From Prado023 sp963777855 (lineage in GTDB: Bacteria; Actinomycetota; Actinomycetes; S36-B12; CAIYMF01): DNA of 64,000 nt. Position 1 is the first letter of the stretch. The number at the start of each line of letters is the position of its first letter. The notes below the pieces were generated by a model. That model was given only the letters and a program-made list of their open reading frames with translations, ran no database searches and was not told where the DNA came from. The stretch is taken from NCBI GenBank assembly GCA_963777855.1, contig CAVZRW010000007.1, forward strand, positions 62,001-126,000. Direction: 5' to 3'. Both the position numbers and the translations under genes were made by a program. Shown here piece by piece: positions 48,597-58,036 of this stretch.

Positions 48597-48911
48597 TCAG
48601 ACGTTGAAGCCCAAGGCGCGCAGCATCTCGCGGCCGTCGTCGGTGATCTTGTCCGGGCCCCACGGGGGCATCCACACCCAGTTGAGCCGGAAGTCGTCGA
48701 CGATCCCGTCGAGCGCCGCCCGGGTCTGGTCCTCGATCACGTCCGTCAGCGGGCAGGCGGCCGAGGTCAGCGTCATGTCGAGCACGGCGACGTTGTCGTC
48801 GTCCACATGCACGCCGTAGACCAGGCCCAGGTCGACCACGTTGATCCCCAGCTCGGGGTCGACCACGTCATGCAGGGCCTCCATGACGTCCTCGTCGGTG
48901 GCTGCACTCAT
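48597..48911 (-). CDS. sufT: SUF-associated DUF59 (MIP18) protein SufT
   Basis: A 104-residue Fe-S maturation factor. The DUF59 core reads EALHDVVDPELGINVVDLGLVYGV, with the Cys in SAACPLTDVIEDQ. It helps deliver clusters in the SUF system. ATG 48911 shares bases with the sufU stop (TGATG), placing it as the last gene of the operon. Confidence 0.93.
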   Translation of the reverse strand: MSAATDEDVMEALHDVVDPELGINVVDLGLVYGVHVDDDNVAVLDMTLTSAACPLTDVIEDQTRAALDGIVDDFRLNWVWMPPWGPDKITDDGREMLRALGFNV

Positions 48912-49358
48912 CAGGAACTCCCTCGGGCCAGGGCCTGGGCGGTTGCGTCCTTCCAGGCCATCCAGGACAGCAGCGCGCACTTGACCCGCGCCGGGTACTT
49001 CGCCACGCCGGAGAAGGCGATGGCATCGCCGAGCATGTCCTCGTCCGGCTCGGCGGCGGACTGCATCAGGGCCAGGAACTGCTCGTGCGTTGGCCATCGC
49101 CTCGGCGACGGTGTGGTGCAGCAGCAGCTCGTACATCACGCTGGCCGACGCCTGCGAGATGGAGCAGCCCTGGTTGTCGTAGGAGATGTCGGCGACCGTG
49201 GCGGCCTCACCGGCGCCCTCGAGGTGCACGCGCAGGGTGATCTCGTCGCCGCAGGTCGGGTTCACGTGGTGGACCTCGGCCTCGTACGGCTCACGCAGGC
49301 CGCGACCCACCGGGTTGCGGTAGTGGTCGAGGATGATCTCCTGGTACAGCGAGTCCAT
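48911..49358 (-). CDS. sufU: SufU sulfur-transfer/scaffold protein (one frameshift)
   Basis: About 148 residues. It accepts sulfur from SufS. Zinc/sulfur ligands are visible in NPTCGDEI (Cys plus Asp), DNQGCSISQAS (Cys) and VKCALLSWMAWKD (Cys) after reconstruction. The N-terminal LYQEIILDHYRNP is the family start. One indel near 49090, consistent with one extra base, splits the frame. ATG 49358 overlaps the sufS stop. Confidence 0.93.
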
Positions 49359-50641
49359 CACGCCACCCCGAAGAAGGCCTGCGCCCGGCGCACCCCGGCC
49401 GCGAGCGCGTCGATGTCGGAGGGCTGGTTGTAGAGCGCGACGCTGGCCCGGGTGGTGGCCGGCACGCCGAAGCGCCGGCACGTCGGCCACGCGCAGTGGT
49501 GGCCCACGCGCACCGCGACCCCGTCGTCGTCGAGCACCTGGCCGACGTCGTGGGGATGGATCCCGTCGACCACGAACGACACCGCTCCCCCACGGTCGAG
49601 CGCGTCGGCGGGCCCGATGATCCGCACGCCGGGGATCTCGCCGAGTGCGCCCAGCATCAGCTCGGTCAGGGCGTGCTCGTGCGCGGCGACGGCCGGCATG
49701 CCGACCTTCTCCAGGTAGCCGACGGCCGCGGCGAGCCCGACGGCCTGGGCCACGTTGGGCGACCCGGCCTCGAAGCGCTGCGGCGGGGCCGCGAACGTCG
49801 AGCGCTGCATGGTCACCGTCTCGATCATCGAGCCGCCGGTGACGAACGGCGGCATGGCGGCCAGCACCTCGGCGCGACCCCACAGGCAGCCCACGCCCGT
49901 GGGCCCGAGCATCTTGTGCCCGGAGAACGCCAGCAGGTCGACGCCCAGCTCGGTGACGTCCACGGGCATGTGCGGCACTGACTGGCAGGCGTCGAGCACG
50001 ACCAGCGCGCCGACCTCCCGCGCACGGGCCACGAGGGGCTGCACCGGGTTGAGGGTGCCCAGGATGTTCGACTGGTGGACGAAGGCCACCACCCGGGTGC
50101 GCTCCGTGATCACCCGGTCGAGGTCGGCCAGGTCCAGGCGCCCCTCCTCGGTGACGCCGATCCAGCGCAGGACGGCCCCGGTCTTGTCGCACAGGTCCTG
50201 CCAGGGCACCAGGTTGGCGTGGTGCTCCATCTCGGTGACCACGATCTCGTCGCCCGCGGCCAGCACGAACCGCTGCCCGCCCTCGGGCAGGGGCGCTCCG
50301 TGCGCGGCCTTGGCCGTGGCCGAGGAGAACGCGTGCGAGACCACGTTGATCGACTCGGTGGCGTTGCGCGTGAAGACGAGGTCCTGCGCGCGGGCGCCGA
50401 TGAACTCGGCGATGGTGGCCCGGGCGTTCTCGAAGGCGTCCGTGGCCTGTTCGGCCAGGAAGTGCGCGCCCCGGTGCACGGCGGCGTTGTGCGTCTCGTA
50501 GAACTCCCGCTCGGCGTCGAGCACCGCGAACGGCTTCTGCGAGGTGGCCGCCGAGTCGAGGTACACCAGCGGCCGCCCACCGCGCACGGTGCGCGCCAGG
50601 ATCGGGAAGTCGGCCCGCAGGGCCGGGTCGAGCAGCGTCAC
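49358..50641 (-). CDS. sufS: Cysteine desulfurase SufS
   Basis: A 427-residue PLP enzyme, intact, taking sulfur from cysteine for Fe-S assembly. The PLP lysine is Lys 243 in LAFSGHKMLGPTG. EMEHHANLVPWQ, DACQSVPHMPVDV and the catalytic Cys in VRVGHHCAWP identify a group II desulfurase. The start overlaps the sufC stop and the stop overlaps the sufU start, giving tight coupling. Confidence 0.96.
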   Translation of the reverse strand: MTLLDPALRADFPILARTVRGGRPLVYLDSAATSQKPFAVLDAEREFYETHNAAVHRGAHFLAEQATDAFENARATIAEFIGARAQDLVFTRNATESINVVSHAFSSATAKAAHGAPLPEGGQRFVLAAGDEIVVTEMEHHANLVPWQDLCDKTGAVLRWIGVTEEGRLDLADLDRVITERTRVVAFVHQSNILGTLNPVQPLVARAREVGALVVLDACQSVPHMPVDVTELGVDLLAFSGHKMLGPTGVGCLWGRAEVLAAMPPFVTGGSMIETVTMQRSTFAAPPQRFEAGSPNVAQAVGLAAAVGYLEKVGMPAVAAHEHALTELMLGALGEIPGVRIIGPADALDRGGAVSFVVDGIHPHDVGQVLDDDGVAVRVGHHCAWPTCRRFGVPATTRASVALYNQPSDIDALAAGVRRAQAFFGVA

Positions 50642-51402
50642 GCCGAGGCCGCCGCCGTGGTGTAGCGCACGTAGCCCTCGGCCTCGATGGCATCCGCGAG
50701 CTCCGGGCCGCCCTGGTCGACGATCCGGCCGTCGACGAACACGTGCACGTACTCCGGGCGCACGTAGCGCAGGATCCGGGTGAAGTGGGTGATCAGCAGC
50801 ACGCCGGCGTCGCCGGACTCCCGCACGCGGTTGATCCCCTCGGAGACCACCCGCAGCGCATCGACGTCCAGGCCGGAGTCGGTCTCGTCGAGGATCGCCA
50901 TCTTCGGGGCGAGCAGCTCGAGCTGCAGGATCTCGGCGCGCTTGCGCTCACCGCCGGAGAACCCCTCGTTGACGTTGCGCTGGGCGAAGCTGGGGTCGAT
51001 CTGCAGGCGCTCCATGGCGGCCTTCATCTCCTTGAGCCACAGGCGCAGCTTGGGCGCCTCGCCCCGGATCGCGGTGGCCGAGGTGCGCAGGAAGTTCGAC
51101 ACCGAGACGCCGGGCACCTCGACTGGGTGCTGCATGGCCAGGAACAGCCCGGCCCGGGCACGCTCGTCGACGCTCATGGCCAGCACGTCCTGGCCGTCGA
51201 GGGTCACGGTCCCCGAGGAGATCGTGTACTTCGGGTGCCCGGCGATGGCGTAGGCCAGCGTGGACTTGCCCGAGCCGTTCGGGCCCATCAGGGCGTGCGT
51301 CTCGCCGGAGTTCACGGTCAGGTTGACCCCGGTGAGGATCTCCTTGGTGCCGCCGTCGGCCTCGACGGTGACGTGCAGGTCGTTGATCTGCAGGGTGGAC
51401 AT
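50638..51402 (-). CDS. sufC: SUF ATPase SufC
   Basis: A 254-residue ABC-type ATPase of the SufBCD scaffold. Walker A is GPNGSGKST; the signature is FSGGERKRAEILQLELL; Walker B is AILDETDSGLDVDAL, and the YVHVFVDGRIVDQGGPELA end is typical of SufC. It is cytosolic. It lies 24 bases after the Rieske-type gene and overlaps sufS. Confidence 0.96.
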   Translation of the reverse strand: MSTLQINDLHVTVEADGGTKEILTGVNLTVNSGETHALMGPNGSGKSTLAYAIAGHPKYTISSGTVTLDGQDVLAMSVDERARAGLFLAMQHPVEVPGVSVSNFLRTSATAIRGEAPKLRLWLKEMKAAMERLQIDPSFAQRNVNEGFSGGERKRAEILQLELLAPKMAILDETDSGLDVDALRVVSEGINRVRESGDAGVLLITHFTRILRYVRPEYVHVFVDGRIVDQGGPELADAIEAEGYVRYTTAAASA

Positions 51403-51426
51403 GCGGGTGCTCCAGTTCTCGGGCGG

Positions 51427-51736
51427 TCAGGCCACGGTCACGACGACGGTGTCGCCTTCGACGGAAACGGGGTAGGTGGCAACGGCCGTCACGGCGGGCG
51501 GGCCGCTGGGCTGGCCGGTGCGCAGGTCGAACCGGGAGCCGTGCAGCCAGCACTCCAGCGTGCAGCCATCGACCTCCCCCTCGGCCAGGGACACGTCGGC
51601 GTGCGAGCAGACGTCGGAGACGCGCGAACCACTGGCCCTCGGTGTGCACGATGGCGATCGGATGGCCGTCGATCACCACGCGGTGCGCGCTGCCCTCGGG
51701 CACGTCGGTGACCGAGCAGGCGGCCTGGGCGCTCAC
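51427..51736 (-). CDS. Rieske-type [2Fe-2S] ferredoxin of the suf operon (one frameshift)
   Basis: About 102 residues. After reconstruction the cluster ligands are CSH and CWLH, in CSHADVSLAEG and LECWLHGSRFD, the C-x-H ... C-x2-H of Rieske proteins and of NirD-like non-heme ferredoxins. It likely supplies electrons to assembly. One indel near 51625 breaks it. GTG 51736 overlaps the sufD stop. Its position between sufD and sufC is normal in actinobacteria. Confidence 0.92.
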
Positions 51737-52937
51737 AGGGCGCCTCCGTCGGTGTCATCGAATTCGTAGAGCGGGTCCACCGCGCCGAGCTCGGCGTCGA
51801 CGGCGGCGAGCAGCCGCTCGGCTACCTCGGGAACGCCGATCCGGTTGATCGCGTCGGCGAAGAAGCCGCGGACCACCAGGCGGCGGGCGATCGACTCCGG
51901 GATGCCGCGGCTCATCAGGTAGAACAGCTGCTCGTCGTCGAAGCGGCCGGTGGCGCTGGCGTGCCCGGCGCCCTCGATCTCGCCGGTCTCGATCTCCAGG
52001 TTGGGCACCGAGTCCGCCCGGGCACCGTCGGTGAGCACCAGGTTGCGGTTGAGCTCGTACGTGTGGGTGCCGGTCGCCGCGGCGCGGATCAGCACGTCAC
52101 CGATCCAGACGGTGTGCGCCGAGTCGCCCTGCAGCGCGCCCTTGTAGATGACGTCGCTGCGGCAGCCAGGCACCGAGTGGTCGACGAACAGCCGGTGCTC
52201 GAGGTGCTGGCCGGCATCGGCGAAGTACACCCCGACCAGCTCGGCGTCCCCGCCGCGGCCGCGGTACTCCACCGAGGCGGTGTGCCGCACGAGCGACCCG
52301 CCCAGGCTGACCACCACCGAGCGCAGCGTCGCATCGGCCTCCAGCACCGCATGCTGCTGGGCCACGTGCACGACCTCGTCGTTCCACAGCTGGTTGCTGA
52401 CCAGGGTCAGGGTCGCCCCCTGGCCCACGTGCACCTCGACGTTGTCGCGACGGCCCCGGGCGCCGTGACGTGGTCGAGGATGACGACCGCGTGGGCGTTG
52501 GCACCCACCTCGACGAGCACGTGGCCGAACAGCGCCCGGGCCTCGTCGACCGGGGCGGCGAAGGTCACGTGCGCGGAGGCCGCCTCGGCCTCGGGGGCCA
52601 CCGTGACCGCCACGGCGCGGCTCGCGGAGGCGAAGGCCTGGGCCGAGACGCGGTCGCTGGGCGTGAACCACGCGCCCACCCGCGGGTCCCGCTGCGCGAG
52701 GGTCTCGACGCGCGCCGCGCCCAACGTCGACCAGGTGAAGTCCAGGTCGGCGGTGGGGCCGGCGGCGGCGGAGCCGTCGTGCAGGCCGCCGAGGCGCTCC
52801 AGCGGGGTGAACCGCCACTCCTCCTCGCGGCCGGTGAGCACCGGGAAGTCCGCGGGGTCCCCGGAGTGGATCCGGGGCGCCAGGTCATGGGCAGGAGCGG
52901 CGAGGCTGACCTCGCGCTCCTCGATCGTGGACGTCAT
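51733..52937 (-). CDS. sufD: Fe-S scaffold protein SufD (one frameshift)
   Basis: About 401 residues. The right-handed beta-helix core reads LEVADATLRSVVVSLGGSL-like repeats, GCRSDVIYKGALQGDSA, and the C-terminal GHASATGRFDDEQLFYLMSRG (with the conserved His) before IPESIARRLVVRGFF. It partners SufB and SufC. One indel near 52460 interrupts the helix. ATG 52937 overlaps the sufB stop. Confidence 0.94.
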
Positions 52938-54371
52938 CAGCCGACGGCGCCTTCCATCTGCAGCTCGATCAGGCGGTTGAGCTCGAGGGCGTACTCCATC
53001 GGGCAGTTCCTTGCGCGATCGGCTCGATGAAGCCGCGCACGATCATCGCCATCGCCTCGTCCTCGGTCAGCCCGCGGCTCATCAGGTAGAAGAGCTGGTC
53101 CTCGCTGACCTTGGAGACGGTCGCCTCGTGCCCCATCGACACGTCGTCCTCGCGGACGTCGACGTACGGGTAGGTGTCCGAGCGGGAGATGTCGTCGACC
53201 AGCAGCGCGTCGCACTTGCACCGTGGACTTCGACGTGGTGGAGCCCTCGAGCACCTGCACCAGGCCCCGGTACGAGGTGCGGCCGCCGCCGCGCGCGATC
53301 GACTTCGACACGATCGTCGAGGAGGTGTGCGGCGCGGCGTGCACCATCTTGGCGCCGGCGTCCTGGTGCTGGCCCTCGCCGGCCATCGCCACCGAGAGCA
53401 TCTCGCCCTTGGCGTGCTCGCCGGTCATGTAGACCGCCGGGTACTTCATGGTGACCTTGGAGCCGATGTTGCCGTCGATCCACTCCATGGTCGCGCCCTC
53501 GTGGGCAGACGGCGCGCTTGGTGACCAGGTTGTAGACGTTGTTCGACCAGTTCTGGATGGTCGTGTAGCGGCAGCGCGCGTTCTTCTTCACGATGATCTC
53601 CACGACCGCGGAGTGCAGCGAGTCGGTGGAGTAGATCGGCGCGGTGCAGCCCTCGACGTAGTGCACGTACGCGCCCTCGTCGACGATGATCAGCGTCCGC
53701 TCGAACTGGCCCATGTTCTCGGTGTTGATCCGGAAGTAGGCCTGCAGCGGGATCTCGACCTGCACGCCCTTGGGCACGTAGATGAACGAGCCACCGGACC
53801 AGACCGACGGTGTTCAGCGCGGCGAACTTGTTGTCGCCGACCGGGATCACCGTGCCGAAGTACTCCTTGAAGAGGTCCTCGTGCTCGCGCAGCGCCGGTG
53901 TCGGTGTCCAGGAAGATGACGCCCTGCTCCTCGAGGTCCTCGCGGATCTTGTGGTAGACCACCTCGGACTCGTACTGCGCCGCGACACCGGCGACCAGCC
54001 GCTGCTTCTCCGCCTCCGGGATGCCCAGCCGGTCGTAGGTGTTCTTGATGTCCTCGGGCAGGTCCTCCCAGGTGGCGGCCTGCTTCTCGGTGGAGCGCAC
54101 GAAGTACTTGATGTTGTCGAAGTCGATGCCCGATCAGGTCGGCGCCCCAGGCGGGCATCGGCTTGCGGTCGAACAGCCGCAGGCCCTTGAGGCGCAGGTC
54201 GAGCATCCACGCCGGCTCGTTCTTCTTGGCCGAGATGTCCCGCACGACCTCCTCGTTGCAGGCCGCGCCGGGCGGTCGCCCCGGCGACGTCGGAGTCGGC
54301 CCAGCCGTACTCGTACCGGCCGAGGCCGTCGAGCTGCTCGTCCTGGGTCAGGCGACGATCTGCTCGGTCAT
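52937..54371 (-). CDS. sufB: Fe-S scaffold protein SufB (multiple frameshifts)
   Basis: About 475 residues. SufB carries the assembly site of the SufBC2D scaffold. Clear stretches are ISAKKNEPAWMLDLRLKGL, IPVGDNKFAALNT, GSFIYVPKGVQVEIPLQAYF, GCTAPIYSTDSLHSAVVE, and the C-terminal EDQLFYLMSRGLTEDEAMAM and MEYALELNRLIELQMEG. Seven or more indels occur between 53000 and 54360; each break resumes the next conserved block. ATG 54371 (MTEQIV) follows the sufR stop by ten bases. Confidence 0.93.
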
Positions 54372-54381
54372 CTATCTGTCC

Positions 54382-55081
54382 TCACAGTGGTACGGTGGCT
54401 ACCGGCAGTGGGCGAGCCGTCCGATCGACGTGCGGGATGTGCGTGGTGCACACCCCGTCGCCGTGCGCGATGGTGGCCAGGCGCTGCACGTGGGTGCCGA
54501 CCAGGCGGGAGATCACCTCGGTCTCGGCCTCGCACAGCTGCGGGAACTCGGCGGCCACGTGGGCCACCGGGCAGTGGTGCTGGCAGAGCTGGCCGCCGGA
54601 GGCGATCGGGACACCCGGCGGCGTAACCCTCGGCGGTCAGGGCGTCGGCCAGGACCTCGACCCGCTCGTCGGGGGCGTGCGTGGGCTCGAGGAGGTCGGC
54701 GTAGCGGCGCTCGAGCTCGCCCACCCGGCGCCGGGCGAACTCCATCACCGCGTCGTCGCCGCCCGTCTCGGCCACGAACCGCAGAGCACCCACGGCCAGG
54801 TCGTCGTAGGCCTTCTCGAAGCGCTCGCGGCCGGCCTGGGTGAGGTGGTAGTAGCGCGCTGGACGACCACGGCCGCGGGGCCGGGTGTCCGGGCCGTACG
54901 GCGGACGCTCGGAACTGTCGACCAGCCCGGCCTCGAGCAGGTCGTCCATGTGTTTGCGCACCGCCGCGCCGGTGAGCTCCAGGCGCTCGGCGACCTCGGA
55001 CACGGTCGCCGGACCGCCCTCGAGCAGAGCACGCGCCACCCGGGCGGCAGCGCCCCTGAGGTTCCCGGACTGGATTTCCAC
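54382..55081 (-). CDS. sufR: SufR-type Fe-S-sensing repressor of the suf operon (one frameshift)
   Basis: About 233 residues. A DeoR/ArsR-like winged helix (about 10-85) reads ATVSEVAERLELTGAAVRKHMDDLLEAGLV with GRGRPARYYHLT. After the break near 54615, a Cys-rich sensor part appears: LCQHHCPVAHV, PQLCEAE and, near the end, VCTTH. This matches SufR proteins that bind a [4Fe-4S] cluster and repress suf when clusters are sufficient. GTG 55081 may be leaderless (AACAAT box six bases upstream). It overlies an inverted repeat that could be its operator. It heads the suf operon. Confidence 0.9.
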
Positions 55082-55117
55082 AACCCCATTGTTGCGTATT
55101 TCCCCCGAACCGCAACA
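55080..55117. promoter_or_regulatory. Inverted repeats at the sufR promoter, putative SufR operator
   Basis: TGTTGCG (55090-55096) and CGCAACA (55111-55117) are perfect 7-bp arms 14 bases apart. A second small repeat, CAAC-N6-GTTG (55081-55094), overlaps the proposed -10 box and start codon. Confidence 0.55.
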
Positions 55118-55222
55118 TCCGGGTCCCCGAGCACCCCCACCGGACCCGGACCAGCGGCCACCCGCGCGGTGGCGGCGCTGCCGACGCCCTTGGGCCGGAC
55201 CGGGCCACCGGCGCCCGCAGCC

Positions 55223-55228
55223 TAAACT
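55223..55228 (+). promoter_or_regulatory. -10 box TAAACT of leaderless ABC ATPase gene
   Basis: TAAACT ends seven bases before GTG 55236. Confidence 0.6.
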
Positions 55229-55235
55229 CCTGCCC

Positions 55236-56147
55236 GTGGCCGCCGTCGAGATCTCCGAGCTGACCATGCGCTACGCCGGCCGGGCCGTGGTCGACGGTCT
55301 CACCATGAGCGCGCCCCTGGCCGCGCTGACGGTCGTGCTCGGGCCCAACGGCGCAGGCAAGACCACCACCATCGAGACCGCCGAGGGGTTCCGCGCCGCG
55401 CAGGCCGGCACCGTGCGGGTCCTCGGCGCCGACCCCCGCGCCGACGCCACTGCGCTGGCCCCGCGGGTCGGCGTCATGCTGCAGTCCGGCGGGGTGTGGC
55501 CCTCGCTGCGGGCGGCCGACATGCTCGCGCACGTGGCGCGCCTCCATGCCAGGCCCCTGCCCACGGGGGAACTGCTGGACCGACTCGGGCTGACCCACGT
55601 GGCCCGCACCCCGTACCGGCGGATGTCCGGCGGCGAGCAGCAGAAGCTCGCGCTGGCCTGCGCCCTGGTCGGTCGGCCCGAGCTGGTCTTCCTCGACGAG
55701 CCGACCACCGGCCTGGACCCCCAGTCCCGCCAGGACGTGTGGCAGTTCCTGCGCGACCTGCGCCAGTCCGGGGTGAGCATCCTGATGAGCACCCACCTGC
55801 TCGACGAGGCCCACGCCCTGGCCGACCACGTCGTCGTGATCGACCACGGTCGGGTGGCCGCGGCGGGCAGTGTGGCCGATCTCACGTCGGGCGACCCGGT
55901 CCTGCGCTTCTCGGCCCGGCCCGGCCTGGACACCGCGGCCCTGGCGGCTGCGCTGGCCGACGGCTTCTCCGCCACCGAGCCGACGCCCGGGCAGTACCGG
56001 GTCGAGGGCCCGCTGAGCCCGCAGGTGGTCGCCGCGGTCACCGCGTGGTGCGCCGAGCAGGGCGCCATGCCCACCGACCTCACCACGGCCGCGACCCTCT
56101 CGGAGGCCTACTTCGAGATCACGGCCCGCCCGCAGGAGTCCCCATGA
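55236..56147 (+). CDS. ABC transporter ATP-binding protein (ABC-2 exporter type)
   Basis: A 303-residue ATPase. Walker A is GPNGAGKTTT, the signature MSGGEQQKLALACALV, and Walker B ELVFLDEPTTGLDPQSR; DrrA-type features include STHLLDEAHALADHV. The C-terminal ~70 residues are the variable domain. It is coupled to the next gene by overlapping ATGA. Divergence from sufR, where the pair is found in several actinobacteria, suggests only positional linkage. The substrate is unknown. Confidence 0.93.
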   Translation: MAAVEISELTMRYAGRAVVDGLTMSAPLAALTVVLGPNGAGKTTTIETAEGFRAAQAGTVRVLGADPRADATALAPRVGVMLQSGGVWPSLRAADMLAHVARLHARPLPTGELLDRLGLTHVARTPYRRMSGGEQQKLALACALVGRPELVFLDEPTTGLDPQSRQDVWQFLRDLRQSGVSILMSTHLLDEAHALADHVVVIDHGRVAAAGSVADLTSGDPVLRFSARPGLDTAALAAALADGFSATEPTPGQYRVEGPLSPQVVAAVTAWCAEQGAMPTDLTTAATLSEAYFEITARPQESP

Positions 56148-56908
56148 GCAACGCGGCACTGGACCTCACACCCGCACCCGGGGCTGCCTCAACCGCAGCC
56201 CGCTGGTGGGCCCAGTCACGGCTGGAGTTCCGGCTGCTCATGACCAACGGCGAGCAGCTGCTGCTCACCCTGGTCATCCCGGTGGCCGTCCTGCTGGCGG
56301 TCACGGCCCTCGACCTCGCGGACGTCGACGAGGCCACGCCGGGCGTGATGGCCCTGGCGATCCTGTCCAGCGCCTTCACCGCCACCGCGATCGCCACGGG
56401 CTTCGAGCGCCGTTCCGGCGTGCTCAAGTTCCTCGGGGCCACTCCCCTGCGCCGCTCCGGCCTGCTGGTCGGGAAGGTGGCTGCCACCCTGGCCGTGCTG
56501 CTCATCCAGCTCGTGGTGATCGGCCTGACCGGGCGGGCCCTGGGCTGGTCGCCCACCCTCGAGCACCCCGTCGCCCTGGTCGCCGCCGTGGTGCTGGGCA
56601 CCCTGGCCCTCGGCGCGGCCGGGTTCGCGCTGGCTGGGCTGCTGCGCGCCGAGGCGACCCTGGCCGTGGCCAACGGGATCTTCCTGCTGCTCCTGCTCGC
56701 CGGCGGCACGGTCCTGCCCGCAGACCGGCTGCCCGGCCCGCTGGCCGCGGTGGTGCCGCTGCTGCCCAGCGCTGCCCTGGGGGAGGCACTGCGCACGCTC
56801 CTGGACCCCGCGGGTGGCGCCGGAGTGCCGTGGGGCCCGCTTGCCGTGCTGCTGGCCTGGGCCCTCGGCGGGGTCCTGGTGGCTGTGCGCACCTTCCGTT
56901 GGGAGTAG
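56144..56908 (+). CDS. ABC-2 type permease
   Basis: A 254-residue membrane protein with six predicted helices and the ABC-2 pattern (RLEFRLLMTNGEQLLLTLVIPV, FERRSGVLKFLGATPLRRS, LLLLLAGGTVLPADRLPGPL). It pairs with the preceding ATPase to form an exporter. ATG 56144 lies in the ATPase stop. A 23-bp tandem repeat begins right after the stop codon. Confidence 0.92.
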   Translation: MSNAALDLTPAPGAASTAARWWAQSRLEFRLLMTNGEQLLLTLVIPVAVLLAVTALDLADVDEATPGVMALAILSSAFTATAIATGFERRSGVLKFLGATPLRRSGLLVGKVAATLAVLLIQLVVIGLTGRALGWSPTLEHPVALVAAVVLGTLALGAAGFALAGLLRAEATLAVANGIFLLLLLAGGTVLPADRLPGPLAAVVPLLPSAALGEALRTLLDPAGGAGVPWGPLAVLLAWALGGVLVAVRTFRWE

Positions 56909-56909
56909 G

Positions 56910-56978
56910 CGGATCGAGCCCGGGCGCGGGTCCGGATCGAGCCCGGGCGCGGGTCCGGATCGGGGGTCCGGGTCGGGG
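56910..56978. repeat. 23-bp tandem repeat, two exact copies and a decayed third
   Basis: Units start CGGATCGAGCCCGGGC at 56910 and 56933 and are identical; a third start, CGGATCGGGGG, follows at 56956 and decays into GGGTCCGGGTC repeats. The array fills the gap before ctaA. Confidence 0.8.
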
Positions 56979-57019
56979 GTCCGGGCGCGGGCCGGATCCG
57001 ACCCCGGGTGGGGCCGGAC

Positions 57020-57025
57020 TACGCT
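57020..57025 (+). promoter_or_regulatory. -10 box TACGCT of leaderless ctaA
   Basis: TACGCT ends six bases before GTG 57032 (an in-frame GTG at 57026 immediately follows the box). Confidence 0.55.
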
Positions 57026-57031
57026 GTGACG

Positions 57032-58006
57032 GTGCTCGCCTCCGACCGCCAGACCCCGCTCGCCCCGACCGCAACCTCCACCCCGGTCAGCCCGGGGATA
57101 CGGCGGATCTTCCAGGCCAACCTCGTGGCGCAGATCGCCATCGTGGTCACCGGCGGGCTGGTCCGGCTGACCGGATCCGGCCTCGGCTGCCCCACCTGGC
57201 CGGAGTGCGTCGACGGCTCGCTGGTCCCTGTGGAGGGCCAGGCCGAGGCGTTCCACAAGTACATCGAGTTCGGCAACCGCCTGCTCACGTTCGTGCTCGT
57301 GGCCCTGGCGATCGCGGCGCTCATCGGAGCAGTGGTGATGCGGCAGGACTGGGTTCGCCAGGGCGTGGCCCCGCGCCGGCCGATCCTGTGGCTGGCAGCC
57401 GTCCCGCTGCTGGGCACCGTCGCCCAGGCCGTGCTGGGCGGGGTGACCGTGCTGACCGGCCTGCACCCGCTGATCGTCGGCGCGCACCTGCTGCTGTCCA
57501 TGGTCGTGATCGCCGGCTGCGTCGTACTCGTCCACCGCGCCGGCGAGCCCGGCGACCTGCCGCTGGTGCGCCTCGTGCGCCCCGAGATCCGGGTGCTCTC
57601 CCTGGTGCTGGTGGCCACGAATGCGATCGTCCTGGTGCTCGGGACGCTCGTCACCGGTGCCGGGCCGCACTCAGGCGACACCGATGTCACGCACCGCCTG
57701 CCCTTCGACGTGCGGACGCTGGCGTGGCTGCACGCCGACGTGGTCCTGCTGTTCATCGGCCTGCTGGTGGCCATGTGGCTGGCCCTGCGGCTCACGGATG
57801 GTCCGGCCGAGGCCCGTCGCTGGTCCCACATCGTGATGGCGCTGGCCGTCGTCCAGGGCGTCGTGGGCTATGCGCAGTGGTTCGCCGGGGTGCCGTGGCT
57901 TCTCGTGGCGGTGCACATGCTCCTGGCCAGCCTCGTGTGGGTGGCCGTGCTGCGCACCCACCTGAGCCTGCGCTCGCGCGGCGTGGCGGCACCGATCGCC
58001 GGCTGA
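57032..58006 (+). CDS. ctaA: Heme A synthase CtaA (COX15 family)
   Basis: A 324-residue membrane protein with eight helices that oxidises heme O to heme A for cytochrome aa3 oxidase. Landmarks are IVVTGGLVRLTGSGLGCPTWPECV, EFGNRLLTFVLV, QAVLGGVTVLTGLHP, LGTLVTGAGPHSG and a later HADVVLL, the repeated His/Gly motifs of CtaA. GTG 57032 is supported by a -10 box; a longer frame from 57008 is unlikely. ctaB, the preceding enzyme, is found at 61245-62181. Confidence 0.94.
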   Translation: MLASDRQTPLAPTATSTPVSPGIRRIFQANLVAQIAIVVTGGLVRLTGSGLGCPTWPECVDGSLVPVEGQAEAFHKYIEFGNRLLTFVLVALAIAALIGAVVMRQDWVRQGVAPRRPILWLAAVPLLGTVAQAVLGGVTVLTGLHPLIVGAHLLLSMVVIAGCVVLVHRAGEPGDLPLVRLVRPEIRVLSLVLVATNAIVLVLGTLVTGAGPHSGDTDVTHRLPFDVRTLAWLHADVVLLFIGLLVAMWLALRLTDGPAEARRWSHIVMALAVVQGVVGYAQWFAGVPWLLVAVHMLLASLVWVAVLRTHLSLRSRGVAAPIAG

Positions 58007-58036
58007 TCCCGCGGGGGGGTCACGGGGAGGCAGGGG

